From the NCBI RefSeq assembly GCF_015062615.1, contig NZ_SUUH01000003.1:62001-126000 (forward strand): DNA of 64,000 nucleotides. Reading direction: 5' to 3'. The translations under genes and the position numbers were made by a program. The first letter of the stretch is position 1. Every line of letters starts with the position of its first letter. The notes below the pieces were generated by a model that saw nothing but the letters and a program-made list of their open reading frames with translations, did no database searches and was not told the origin of the DNA. Below, one piece after another: positions 5,913-14,144 of the stretch. Source of the DNA: Denitrobacterium detoxificans. GTDB taxonomy: Bacteria; Actinomycetota; Coriobacteriia; Coriobacteriales; Eggerthellaceae.

Positions 5913-8384
5913 ATGGAATTCAATGTGGCGTTGGTGGGTAACCCCAACTGCGGCAAGACCACCTTGTTCAACGCCCTCACCGGTGCCAACCAGTATGTAG
6001 GCAACTGGCCCGGCGTTACGGTGGAGAAGAAGACGGGCAAGCTGAAGGGCCACGACGGCGTAACGGTCGTCGACCTTCCGGGCATTTACTCGCTCTCTCC
6101 CTACACGCTGGAAGAGGTCGTGGCTCGTGACTACCTGATCAACGAGCATCCCCAGGCCGTTCTGAACATCGTGGACGGCTCGAACCTGGAACGTAACCTG
6201 TATCTCACCACGCAGGCCCTTGAACTGGGAATCCCCACGGTTATGGCCGTGAACATGATGGACGTCGTGGAAAAGAACGGCGACCAGATCGACCTGGATG
6301 CCCTCTCCAAGAGTATGGGCTGTCCCGTGGTGGCCATTTCCGCCCTGAAGAACACGGGCATCGACGACGTCGTTTCCAAGCTCATGGAAGTGGCGCAGAG
6401 CTCTGCCGAGCCCCAGCGCATGCATCGCTTCGCTGCCGACGTGGAGGAATCTCTGGAGCAGATCGAAGCTGCCCTTCCCGCCGATGTGCCCGCTCATGCG
6501 AAGCGCTTCTTCGCGGTGAAGCTGTTCGAGCGCGATTCGAAGATCGCCTCGCACATGGGCGCTACGCCCGACGTCGAAGCCATCATCAAGGCTTCCGAGG
6601 AAGCTCACGACGACGATTCCGAAAGCATTATCGTCAACGAGCGCTACTCCTACATCACGAGCATCATCGATGGCTGCGTGAAGCATGCCCAGAACAAGAA
6701 GGAGCCCATCTCCGACCGCATCGACCGCGTGGTCACCAACCGTTGGCTGGCACTGCCGATCTTCGTGGTCATCATGTTCCTGGTCTACTTCATCTCTATT
6801 ACCGCCGTGGGTGGCCCCGCTACCGACTGGGCTAACGATGGCCTGTTCGGCGACGGCTGGTTCATCGGCGCTGGCCAGGAAGAATACAGCGAAGTTGCCG
6901 ACGAGTACGAGTCGGCTCAGAGCTCCATCGAGGCGTACACCGCTGCCGCCGCCGAGGCGGGCATCGAAGCTCCCGAGGCTCCCGCAGACGACGCAACTGA
7001 AGAAGAGCTTGCTGCGTACGATTCCGACATGAAGATGTTCGTGAGCGCGGCCGACGAGGCTGGCGTTGTCGCTACGTACGATGCGTACGACGACGAGACC
7101 GGCGAGAACGAGGTTGTCGAAGTCGACGCTGCTGCCTTCGAAGAGGCGCTTACCGTCGAAGAGCCCGACCCCACGCAGTATGGCATCTGGGTTCCCGGCA
7201 TCCCCACGCTCGTGAGCAACGCTCTCGATGCGGGCAATGTCGACCCGCAGGTTAAGAGCCTGGTGCTCGATGGCATCGTTGCCGGCGTTGGCGCTGTTCT
7301 GGGCTTCGTTCCCCAGCTGCTCGTTCTCTTCCTCTGCCTGGCCTTCCTGGAGGGCTGCGGCTACATGAGCCGTATCGCGTTCATCCTTGACCGCGTGTTC
7401 CGTCGCTTCGGCCTGTCGGGCAAGAGCTTCATCCCCATGCTCATTGGCACGGGCTGCGGCGTTCCGGGTGTCATGGCCTCTCGTACCATTGAAAACGAGA
7501 ACGATCGTCGCATGACGGTTATGACCACCACGTTCATGCCCTGCTCGGCCAAGCTCCCGATCATCGCGTTGCTTGCCGGTGCCGTGTTCGGTGGTGCCTG
7601 GTGGGTTGCCGCAAGTGCCTACTTCCTGGGCATTGCCGCCATCCTCATCTCGGGCATCATCCTGAAGAAGACCAAGGCGTTTTCGGGCAAGGCTGCTCCG
7701 TTCGTCATGGAGCTGCCGGCTTACCACCTGCCCACCGTTGGTTCCATCCTGCGAAGCATGTGGGAACGTGCCTGGTCGTTCATCAAGAAGGCCTTCACCA
7801 TCATCCTGCTGGCCACCATCCTGGTTTGGTTCCTTTCCAACTACGGTGTGGTCGACGGTTCCCTTGCCCTCGTCGAGGACCAGTCCGATAGCCTCCTGGC
7901 TGCTCTGGGCAACGCCATCGCGTGGATCTTCATTCCCCTGGGCTGGGGCGATTGGCAGGCTGCCGCGGCAGCGGTCACGGGCCTCATCGCCAAGGAGAAC
8001 GTCGTTGGCACCATGGGCGTGCTCTATGCGGGCGACGGCGGCTGGTACGCGAACTTCCAGGCTGCATGGCTGCCTGCTGCGGGTTACAGCTTCCTGGCGT
8101 TCAACCTGCTGTGCGCTCCCTGCTTCGCTGCCATGGGCGCTATCCGCAAGGAAATGAACAGCGCCAAGTGGTTCTGGGCTGCCATTGGCTATGAGTGCGG
8201 TCTGGCTTATGTCGTTGCTCTCGTTATCTTCCAGCTGGCTGGCCTGGCAACGGGCGAGGCCACGTTCGGAGTGGGCACCGTTATTGCCATTGCTCTGGTT
8301 GCTGCGGGCATCTACCTGCTGGTTCGTCCGAACAAGAACGTGAGCGATACGATTCGCCTGTCGGTAAACGAGCAGGCCGCCTAA
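5913..8384 (+). CDS. feoB: Ferrous iron transport protein B with acidic insertion
   Basis: 823 aa. N-terminal G domain: G1 GNPNCGKT (residues 9-16), G3 DLPG (about 54-57), G4 NMMD (about 114-117). A helical GDI-like segment follows (to about 275), then the polytopic Gate regions with 'GCGVPGVMASRT' and 'MPCSAKLPI', the conserved cysteine-containing permease motifs. It drives Fe2+ import across the inner membrane. Unusual: between the first membrane helix (about 283-305) and the 'IWVPG' stretch (about 423) there is an insertion of about 100 residues, very rich in Ala, Glu and Asp; most FeoB proteins have a loop of 20-30 residues here. By topology this loop is expected outside the membrane. The ribosome site is GGAGG, 6 nt before the ATG. 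Confidence 0.95.
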   Translation: MEFNVALVGNPNCGKTTLFNALTGANQYVGNWPGVTVEKKTGKLKGHDGVTVVDLPGIYSLSPYTLEEVVARDYLINEHPQAVLNIVDGSNLERNLYLTTQALELGIPTVMAVNMMDVVEKNGDQIDLDALSKSMGCPVVAISALKNTGIDDVVSKLMEVAQSSAEPQRMHRFAADVEESLEQIEAALPADVPAHAKRFFAVKLFERDSKIASHMGATPDVEAIIKASEEAHDDDSESIIVNERYSYITSIIDGCVKHAQNKKEPISDRIDRVVTNRWLALPIFVVIMFLVYFISITAVGGPATDWANDGLFGDGWFIGAGQEEYSEVADEYESAQSSIEAYTAAAAEAGIEAPEAPADDATEEELAAYDSDMKMFVSAADEAGVVATYDAYDDETGENEVVEVDAAAFEEALTVEEPDPTQYGIWVPGIPTLVSNALDAGNVDPQVKSLVLDGIVAGVGAVLGFVPQLLVLFLCLAFLEGCGYMSRIAFILDRVFRRFGLSGKSFIPMLIGTGCGVPGVMASRTIENENDRRMTVMTTTFMPCSAKLPIIALLAGAVFGGAWWVAASAYFLGIAAILISGIILKKTKAFSGKAAPFVMELPAYHLPTVGSILRSMWERAWSFIKKAFTIILLATILVWFLSNYGVVDGSLALVEDQSDSLLAALGNAIAWIFIPLGWGDWQAAAAAVTGLIAKENVVGTMGVLYAGDGGWYANFQAAWLPAAGYSFLAFNLLCAPCFAAMGAIRKEMNSAKWFWAAIGYECGLAYVVALVIFQLAGLATGEATFGVGTVIAIALVAAGIYLLVRPNKNVSDTIRLSVNEQAA

Positions 8385-8481
8385 AAAGGTTTGTTGGTCC
8401 CGTCGCCGTCATGGCGGCGGGGCATGTTTGGGGGAACGCGTTCGAACGAGCGCGTTCCCATTGCGAAAGGAGGTGCGCTCG

Positions 8482-8688
8482 ATGAGCGTGGGAACAATCA
8501 TCACCCTGGTCATCGTGGCCCTCATTGCCATTCCCGGCATTCGTTCCATCGTAAAGATGTTTAGCGGCAAGGGGAGCTCCTGCGATGATTGCAAGGGATG
8601 CTCTAGCGGAAGCTGTCCGTCGTGCGACACCGCCGAGCGCATGCTCGAGGATGTCGAGAAGGCCGAACGGCACTCTTGCTGCCATTAG
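8482..8688 (+). CDS. FeoB-associated Cys-rich membrane protein
   Basis: 68 aa from the ATG at 8482, with AAAGGAGGT upstream. One N-terminal hydrophobic helix (about residues 3-21), then a cytoplasmic-type tail with CDDCKGCSSGSCPSC (six cysteines in 15 residues) and a terminal CCH. This is the architecture of the small Cys-rich proteins encoded after feoB in many anaerobes. They are proposed to bind iron or an Fe-S cluster, or to act as an iron shuttle or sensor; their exact function is not established. It is the last gene of the feo operon. Confidence 0.85.
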   Translation: MSVGTIITLVIVALIAIPGIRSIVKMFSGKGSSCDDCKGCSSGSCPSCDTAERMLEDVEKAERHSCCH

Positions 8689-8719
8689 CGTGTAAAGGGT
8701 TTCTAGGGGTGGATATCCA

Positions 8720-9697
8720 GTGGTTTCACGGGTAACTTCGATTGCGAAGAAGGCGGCAACGCCGGAAATACGGCATTCGGTTATAGGCCCAGGTGGCTCG
8801 GGCATTGGTGCATTGCGTGGATACGAGCTTTTTTCGGGCGTTCAGGTTGCCACGGTTGATGTCCACTCCTCTGCTTGCGATTTTCGCTCTTCTCGCAATC
8901 ACGACGAAGGCGAGTTTATCATCTGCTACTGCCAGCGTGGTTCGCTGGAATACAAATGCGACGATGGGCTTACGCGCAATATAGCTTCGGGCGAAACGTT
9001 CATCATTCGCATCGGCGCCATTGGTCAGGCGCATTGCCGTGTGCCCCACGGCACGTTCCATGGCATCGGCGTGCTCGTTTCGCCGGCGCTTCTTAGTTCG
9101 CCCGCTCGCAAGATCGCCAATCTGTCATTCGAGCTCGACCTCGAATTGTTCTTCGAAATGCTTTCGGGCATGGGCGATTTCTTCGGCGTGCCGTGCGATC
9201 CTGCGCTCTCGCATATCTTTGCGGAGCTCTACGAAATGCTTCCGCCGAAGGACATGGGCCATATGCGCTTGAAGACCATCGAGTTGGTCCTGCTGGTGGT
9301 GCGTATCCTGCAGGGCGACCGTCGCGTGCGCCTGAGCGGGGAGGAGTCCACCAATCGTCGTGCGTCCGTGGCATATCAGGCGCAGGAAATCATGATGCGC
9401 GACATTACGCGCCAGGCCACCATCACGGAGCTTGCGCGCGAATGTCATACGTCGCCCACCGTGTTGAAGGAATCGTTCAAGCAGGTATTCGGCGTGCCCG
9501 TGTACACGTGGTACCGCACGTTCCGCATTCATCGTGCGTGCGAGCTGCTGAAGGACCGCCGTGACGATTCCATTGCCGCTATCGCTGCCGAGGTGGGCTA
9601 TGCGAACCCCTCGAAGTTCGCCAAGGCCTTTTCCGATTGCATGGGCACGACGCCTTATATCTGGCGAGAGAATCTGAACCGCACGAACGAAAAGTAA
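8720..9697 (+). CDS. AraC-family transcriptional regulator
   Basis: 325 aa from the GTG at 8720, preceded by AGGGGTGG. The C-terminal 100 residues contain the two AraC helix-turn-helix units: 'ATITELARECHTSPTVLKES' for the first and 'IAAIAAEVGYANPSKFAKAF' for the second, which holds the conserved GY-x-x-x-S-x-F core. The N-terminal part (about 1-190) is beta-rich with 'GEFIICYCQRGSLEY' and 'GETFIIRIGA', in keeping with a cupin-like sensing domain. It sits 30 bp after the feo operon and could regulate it or siderophore-type iron uptake as PchR/YbtA-like regulators do; the ligand is unknown. Confidence 0.88.
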   Translation: MVSRVTSIAKKAATPEIRHSVIGPGGSGIGALRGYELFSGVQVATVDVHSSACDFRSSRNHDEGEFIICYCQRGSLEYKCDDGLTRNIASGETFIIRIGAIGQAHCRVPHGTFHGIGVLVSPALLSSPARKIANLSFELDLELFFEMLSGMGDFFGVPCDPALSHIFAELYEMLPPKDMGHMRLKTIELVLLVVRILQGDRRVRLSGEESTNRRASVAYQAQEIMMRDITRQATITELARECHTSPTVLKESFKQVFGVPVYTWYRTFRIHRACELLKDRRDDSIAAIAAEVGYANPSKFAKAFSDCMGTTPYIWRENLNRTNEK

Positions 9698-9720
9698 CTG
9701 CGTTGCCACTACGGCAACGA

Positions 9721-9754
9721 AAAAGGCCAGAAGGCATATGCCTCCTGGCCTTTC
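9721..9754. terminator. Bidirectional terminator
   Basis: AAAGGCCAG-A-AGGCATATGCCT-C-CTGGCCTTT: an extended, nearly perfect stem with a palindromic apex, followed by TTTCTT. It separates the convergent AraC gene and the DtxR-family gene. Confidence 0.85.
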
Positions 9755-9774
9755 TTGTAGGTGCGTTGCAGCCT

Positions 9775-10158
9775 TTATGCCTGCGGATGATTCTTGTCCA
9801 CGTAACTCTTCAGACAATTGAACGTTTCGTCGCTGATGTAATGCTCGACGCGGCAGGCGTCGTCGACGGCGGTTTCCTCGCTGACTCCGATGGCACGGAA
9901 GAAGCCCGAGAGCACAACATGGCGCTCGTAGATCTTCACGGCCACTTCACGGCCGGCGTCGGTGAGCGTAATGCCGCCCGCTTCGTTCAGCGTTACGTAT
10001 CCGGCGTCGCGTAGCTTGCCCATCCATTCGCTGATGGTGGGCTTCGAATAGCCCATGCGCTGGGCGATGTCGACGGCGCGTACGCGGTCGAGCTCTTCTT
10101 CCAGGTTCAGGATGGTTTCAAGGTACATCTCGGCGGATTCGTGCAGAACCAGGGGCAT
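9775..10158 (-). CDS. DtxR/MntR-family metal-dependent regulator (first)
   Basis: 127 aa. N-terminal winged helix ('RAVDIAQRMGYSKPTISEWMGKL', residues about 27-49) followed by the metal-binding and dimerisation helices with 'ERHVVLSGFFRAIGVSEETAVDDACRVEHYIS', positions about 77-108. These carry the conserved ERH and the D-x-C-x-x-E-H residues. The protein lacks the C-terminal SH3 domain of DtxR and so resembles MntR or short DtxR homologues. It is divergent from the DUF6110/P-type ATPase operon and is a candidate regulator of it or of the iron boxes at 4.8-5.2 kb. Confidence 0.9.
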   Translation of the reverse strand: MPLVLHESAEMYLETILNLEEELDRVRAVDIAQRMGYSKPTISEWMGKLRDAGYVTLNEAGGITLTDAGREVAVKIYERHVVLSGFFRAIGVSEETAVDDACRVEHYISDETFNCLKSYVDKNHPQA

Positions 10159-10523
10159 GGTTACCTCTTTCCAGTGAATAGAGAAGCACGGCCTTGGGGC
10201 TGGGCCCCTATGCCCGTGCGCATGATTTTAGAGTAGCTTACCACGTTTTTCGCAGGGGGCTACCTCTTGGACGATTGTGGGTTGGAAACAATCAATACGT
10301 CGCGCGCGTTGGGGTGCGCCTTCCTGCGAGACTCTGGTCTGAGGGGGGGATAAAACCCCATTTCGGAGTGAGAAAGGATAATATTTACGAATTGGCCACG
10401 GAACCGCGTCCATTCGGATTCTTTCGAACTCATCGGGGTGGAAGGCCCTCGTTTCGCATGCGATACTAAATCTGTCTATATGTGTAAGGGGCGTTCGTCC
10501 CGTTATTCGAAAGAGGTTTTCAT
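10159..10523. other. Intergenic region between divergent metal genes
   Basis: 365 bp without a credible gene. It contains the leader of the minus-strand DtxR-family gene, including the hairpin at 10186-10219, and the promoter side of the plus-strand DUF6110/ATPase operon. A likely -10 for the latter is GATACT near 10461. No TTAGG-type iron box was seen here. Confidence 0.5.
10186..10219 (-). promoter_or_regulatory. Hairpin in the 5' leader of the DtxR-family gene
   Basis: Outer stem GCACGGCC / GCCCGTGC (one mismatch) enclosing an inner GGGGC / GCCCC stem. It lies about 28 nt upstream of the minus-strand start codon, inside the leader RNA. It does not match the yybP-ykoY manganese riboswitch signature. 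Possible attenuator or operator. Confidence 0.35.
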
Positions 10524-10817
10524 ATGTGGAAGAAAGTGGCTTGCTTTGCCGGTGGCATGGTTGCAACGGGCGTTTTGAAGGTCATTTCGCAGAGCAAGAC
10601 GACGCGCGAACTTGCTTCCAAGGGCGTTGCCAAGGCCATGGTCCTAAACGATAACATCCAGGCGGTCACCCAGGACATCATGGATGATGCCGAGGACATC
10701 CGCGCCGAAGCTGCGCGTCAGCGCCGCATCGACGAGGGCGTTGCCGAGCGCCTGGCCGAGCTTGAGGGTGGCATTCGCGACGAGGTGACTGCCCAGGTAG
10801 ACGGCAAAGCCGAATAG
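10524..10817 (+). CDS. DUF6110 family protein
   Basis: 97 aa. The N terminus has a short Gly-rich hydrophobic segment (FAGGMVATGVLKVI, residues about 8-21). A long amphipathic, charged helix follows, with 'MDDAEDIRAEAARQRRID'. This matches the small DUF6110 proteins encoded directly before heavy-metal P-type ATPases in gut Firmicutes and Actinobacteria; function unknown, possibly a membrane-associated partner of the pump. The ribosome site is AAAGAGG, 8 nt before the ATG. Only 2 bp separate its stop from the ATPase start, so the two are co-translated. Confidence 0.75.
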   Translation: MWKKVACFAGGMVATGVLKVISQSKTTRELASKGVAKAMVLNDNIQAVTQDIMDDAEDIRAEAARQRRIDEGVAERLAELEGGIRDEVTAQVDGKAE

Positions 10818-10819
10818 CA

Positions 10820-12946
10820 ATGAAATATAGCGTCAAGCAGGACATCCCTGGCAGGTTGCGCGTGCGCCTGGCTGCTTCGGGGCTGAAGACCGAAGAAGCC
10901 TACGGCATTACCGAAACGATCAGGGGCGTTCGCGGGGTCCTCGACGTGAAGGTACGCGCTGCAAATGCCAGCGTGCTTGTTACGTATGCCCCGGGCGATA
11001 CTGCCGCACGTGATGCGGCTCTTTCCGCCTTGGGCGATCTTTCCATTCTGGCCATTCCCGAGCCCATTGCCGACGATGCCCAGCTTGACATGGTGCGCGA
11101 GGACAACGATTTCAAGCGCCGCATCGTGGGCATGGTTGCGTTCCGCCTTATGCGGCGTTTCTTGTTGCCCGCACCCGTCCGAGCGGTTATTACCGTCGCT
11201 TCGGCTGCGGTGTTCGTTATGCGCGGTCTGCGTGAGCTCTTGCGTGGGCGCCTCACGGTTGAAGTGCTCGATGCCACAGCCATCGTCACGGCGCTTCTGC
11301 AGCGTCAGTTCAATTCCGCAGCGAATATCATGTTCCTGCTGCGCATTTCCGACGTCATGGAAGAGCATGTGAATGCCCGTACGCGTATTGCCTTGCAGGA
11401 GAGTCTGCTCACCAGGGCGGAAACGGTGTGGGGCGTGCGCGAGGACGGCACGGAAGAAGAGTTGTGCCTGGAAAGCGTTCATGTGGGTCAGCTTCTGCGC
11501 GTGCGCACGGGCTCGTCGGTTCCCGTGGACGGCACCGTGGTTTCCGGCAATGCGGAAATCAATGAGGCATCCATGACGGGTGAATCCGCCGTGGTTCACA
11601 AGCATGATGGCTCCACGGTGTTCGCGGGCACAATTGTGGAAGACGGCTCCATCGTCATTCGCGTCGACGCGCTTCCCGGTTCGTCGCGCATCGATCAGAT
11701 CGTGCGCATGGTGGAAGAGTCATCCGAGCTAAAGGCGGGGGTACAGAGCCGTGCGGAGCGTCTTTCCGATAGCCTGGTGCCCTTTGCGTTCCTGGCGTTT
11801 ATCGGCATCTTGGCCGTTACGCGTAACATCACGAAGGCCACCAGCGTGCTCATGGTCGATTATTCGTGCGCCATCAAGCTCTCTACGCCCGTGGCCGTTA
11901 TGAGCGCCATGCGCGAGGCGTCTAGCCGGGGCTGCGTGGTGAAGGGTGGCAAGTTCCTGGAATCTATGGCTGCGGCCGACGTGGTCGTGTTCGACAAGAC
12001 GGGTACCCTTACCCAGGCTGCGCCCCAGGTTGAAAAGGTCGTTACCATGAATGGCGAAAGCGAGGACGAGCTGCTCGCCATTGCTGCCTGCCTGGAGGAA
12101 CATTTCCCCCACAGCCTGGCACGTGCCATTGTGAACGAGGCGAAGGCGCGTGGCCTCCATCATGAAGACGAGCACCATACCGAAGTGGAATACCTGGTTG
12201 CTCATGGCATCGTTTCCTCTATCGACGGCAAGGAAACCCTGGTGGGAAGTGCTCATTTCGTGTTCGAGGACCGCGGAGTCGAACGCCCCCAGGGATTGCG
12301 CGAACGTCTTGAGCAGGAAGCGCCCACGGCCTCCACGGTGTTCTTGGCCATCGATGGCGTGCTGAAGGCCGCCATTTGCGTTGCCGACCCCATTCGCCCC
12401 GAGGCCGCCCAGGTCATCGCTCAGTTGCGCGCCTTGGGAGTGAAGCATACGGTTATGCTCACGGGCGATTCCGAGATTTGCGCCCGCGCCATTGCCGACG
12501 CTGCGGGCATTGACGAATACCATGCCCAGGTTCTGCCCGAAGACAAGGCGGGTTACGTAGAGGCGCTGAAGGAAAGCGGGCGTCGGGTCATTATGGTGGG
12601 CGATGGCATCAACGATTCGCCTGCTCTAGCTGCGGCGAACGTTTCCGTTGCGCTCGACGACGCAAGCGATATCGCCCGGGCTGTGGCCGATATTACGGTT
12701 ACGAACTGCCAGTTGGAATCGCTCGTTGTCATGCGCTCCCTGTCGCAGCTTCTCATGAGCCGCATCAACAACGACTATCGCTTCATCGTGGGGTTCAATA
12801 CGGCGCTCATCGTTCTGGGCGTTGCGGGTATAATTGCCCCAACGCTTGCAGCGTATCTGCACAACATTTCAACGGTGGCGGTAACGGCACGAAACACCAC
12901 TCCGTTATTGCCGGATAGTCAGGGGGTCTCGCATGAAGTTGCATAA
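10820..12946 (+). CDS. P1B-type metal-translocating ATPase
   Basis: 708 aa. Domains in order: an N-terminal HMA-like fold (residues 1-75) without any CxxC metal site; membrane helices; the actuator domain with MTGES (about 253-257); a membrane ion site reading Y-SCA-IKLSTP (about 350); the phosphorylation motif DKTGT (about 393-397); the hinge GDGIND (about 594-599); and C-terminal membrane helices. The usual CPC or SPC motif is replaced by SCA, so the cargo is not the standard Cu+ or Zn2+. With DtxR/MntR regulators on both sides, Fe2+ or Mn2+ efflux is the best inference. Encoded with DUF6110 and a 26-aa microprotein. Confidence 0.9.
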   Translation: MKYSVKQDIPGRLRVRLAASGLKTEEAYGITETIRGVRGVLDVKVRAANASVLVTYAPGDTAARDAALSALGDLSILAIPEPIADDAQLDMVREDNDFKRRIVGMVAFRLMRRFLLPAPVRAVITVASAAVFVMRGLRELLRGRLTVEVLDATAIVTALLQRQFNSAANIMFLLRISDVMEEHVNARTRIALQESLLTRAETVWGVREDGTEEELCLESVHVGQLLRVRTGSSVPVDGTVVSGNAEINEASMTGESAVVHKHDGSTVFAGTIVEDGSIVIRVDALPGSSRIDQIVRMVEESSELKAGVQSRAERLSDSLVPFAFLAFIGILAVTRNITKATSVLMVDYSCAIKLSTPVAVMSAMREASSRGCVVKGGKFLESMAAADVVVFDKTGTLTQAAPQVEKVVTMNGESEDELLAIAACLEEHFPHSLARAIVNEAKARGLHHEDEHHTEVEYLVAHGIVSSIDGKETLVGSAHFVFEDRGVERPQGLRERLEQEAPTASTVFLAIDGVLKAAICVADPIRPEAAQVIAQLRALGVKHTVMLTGDSEICARAIADAAGIDEYHAQVLPEDKAGYVEALKESGRRVIMVGDGINDSPALAAANVSVALDDASDIARAVADITVTNCQLESLVVMRSLSQLLMSRINNDYRFIVGFNTALIVLGVAGIIAPTLAAYLHNISTVAVTARNTTPLLPDSQGVSHEVA

Positions 12947-13013
12947 GTTCTTTGGCTTGGCGTCGGCGGTTTGCATGCTTTTGGCCATCTACACCGGGTA
13001 TAACAAGAATTAG
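12933..13013 (+). CDS. 26-aa hydrophobic microprotein at the end of the ATPase operon
   Basis: ATG at 12933, overlapping the last 14 bp of the ATPase gene in another frame; stop TAG at 13011-13013. GGGGG lies about 8 nt upstream. The product is a basic start (MKLHKFFG), one hydrophobic segment of about 14 residues, and a TGYNKN end, which is a single-span membrane peptide layout. Translational overlap, the ribosome site and a sensible membrane topology make it a credible gene. A regulatory subunit of the pump is inferred from position; no family name is claimed. Confidence 0.55.
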   Translation: MKLHKFFGLASAVCMLLAIYTGYNKN

Positions 13014-13120
13014 CAACTATCGCATCGTTGTTCGTGGGGCTCGCCAGTTGGTCGGGCCCTACGTTTGTTGTAAGGTAGCGTATGTGCAAGATGCCGTGAG
13101 GAAGCGAAGGAGGGCGGGGC

Positions 13121-13525
13121 ATGGCTACAGAGAGCGGTTCGAAGCGCGTTTCCGCATCGCGCGAAGATTATCTAGAGGCCATCGTTGAACTGGGCGGAAC
13201 GCCAAAGCAGCCCGTTCGTCCCGTGGACGTGGCATCCAAGCTGGGCGTATCCAAGGCTTCCGTAACCAAGGCAGTAGCCAGCCTGAAGGAAGCAGGCATG
13301 CTCGACCAGCCCTATTACGGCGATATTACGCTTACGAGCGATGGATACGAATATGGTAGCAAGGTTCTGGAGCGTCATACCATGCTCTATGAGTTCCTCC
13401 ACGACGTGCTGGGCGTTTCGGCCGAACGAGCCGACGACGAAGCCTGCCTCATCGAACATGACATTAGCGATAGCACCGCCGAGGCCTGGATCGCCTATAT
13501 GAGGAACGCGAAGCGCGCAAAGTAA
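13121..13525 (+). CDS. DtxR/MntR-family metal-dependent regulator (second)
   Basis: 134 aa from the ATG at 13121, with AAGGAGG upstream. The winged helix is 'VDVASKLGVSKASVTKAVASL' (about residues 29-49). The metal-binding half contains 'VLERHTMLYEFLHDVLG' and 'DDEACLIEHDIS', the ERH and D-x-x-x-C-x-x-E-H residues that bind the regulatory metal. Like its partner at 9.8 kb it has no SH3 domain. It lies 107 bp after the ATPase operon on the same strand. Two short DtxR homologues flanking one metal pump suggests one senses iron and the other manganese; which is which cannot be read from the sequence. Confidence 0.9.
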   Translation: MATESGSKRVSASREDYLEAIVELGGTPKQPVRPVDVASKLGVSKASVTKAVASLKEAGMLDQPYYGDITLTSDGYEYGSKVLERHTMLYEFLHDVLGVSAERADDEACLIEHDISDSTAEAWIAYMRNAKRAK

Positions 13526-13598
13526 TGTGCGCCAGCGTGCGAATGCATGGGGCATTCGCTTCTTTTGCCATTCATGCAGTCTTCCGTGTGGTAGAATG

Positions 13599-13612
13599 CG
13601 AACAAACGTTTG
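13599..13612 (+). promoter_or_regulatory. LexA-like SOS box upstream of ruvCAB
   Basis: CGAACAAACGTTTG matches the actinobacterial/Bacillus LexA consensus CGAAC-N4-GTTCG at 13 of 14 specified or free positions; the single difference is T for C in the right arm. It begins 2 bp after TAGAAT (13592-13597), a plausible -10, so repressor binding would block initiation. It lies 26 bp before the ruvC start. Confidence 0.7.
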
Positions 13613-13637
13613 GTATCTACGACACGAAGGAGGCTTG

Positions 13638-14144
13638 GTGGAGCGGCGCGTCATTCTCGGAATCGATCCTGGTCTTGCTCATACGGGCTGGGGCGTCATC
13701 GCCCAGCGCGGCGGTAAACTTGAATGCCTCTCGTATGGCTGCGTTGCCACGCCCTCGTCGCAGGCGCTTTCCGAACGTTTGCTCAAGATATACCAGCAGA
13801 TAAGCGCAGTAGCCGAACGTTTCGCACCCACCTGCGTGGGCATCGAGACGGTCTGGTTTGGCGAAAACGTCACCGCCGCCTTCGCCACGGGTCAGGCGCG
13901 CGGGGCTGCGTTGGTCGCCTGCGCAGAACATGGCTTGCACGTGGGGGAATACACGCCTCGACAGATCAAGCTTGCGGTTGCCGGAACTGGCTCGGCCGAC
14001 AAACGCCAGGTCCAGTACATGGTCGGGCAAATTCTGGCATTGGCTGAAGATCCGCACCCCGATCATGCGGCCGATGCTCTTGCTGCCGCAATCTGCTATA
14101 CCACGCATGAAAATGCGCTTTCTGGAAAGGGGCTTCCCGTATGA
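13638..14144 (+). CDS. ruvC: Crossover junction endodeoxyribonuclease RuvC
   Basis: 168 aa from the GTG at 13638, 4 nt after GGAGG; this start gives a normal RuvC N terminus (VERRVILGIDPG). It resolves Holliday junctions at the end of homologous recombination by symmetric nicking. Catalytic acidic residues are visible: Asp-10 in GIDPG, Glu-70 in GIET, and the C-terminal HAAD pair His-143/Asp-146 in 'DHAADALAAA'. First gene of ruvCAB with ATGA-type overlap to ruvA. The LexA-like box upstream predicts SOS induction. Confidence 0.95.
   Translation: MERRVILGIDPGLAHTGWGVIAQRGGKLECLSYGCVATPSSQALSERLLKIYQQISAVAERFAPTCVGIETVWFGENVTAAFATGQARGAALVACAEHGLHVGEYTPRQIKLAVAGTGSADKRQVQYMVGQILALAEDPHPDHAADALAAAICYTTHENALSGKGLPV

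Noticed and set aside
5910..7727. A 605-codon minus-strand open frame opposite feoB
   Set aside because: It mirrors the codon bias of feoB, is His/Asp/Gly-rich, lacks any domain and covers a clearly real gene. Similar long antisense frames opposite secDF (23474-25801), dmsA (33013-35517) and the antiporter (16780-18168) were rejected for the same reason.
10194..10469. A 91-codon plus-strand frame in the divergent metal intergenic region
   Set aside because: No ribosome site, Arg/Gly-rich composition, and it runs over the leader hairpin of the opposite gene.
10159..10523. Manganese (yybP-ykoY) riboswitch in the DtxR or ATPase leader
   Set aside because: A hairpin exists at 10186-10219 but the conserved internal loops of that riboswitch were not seen.
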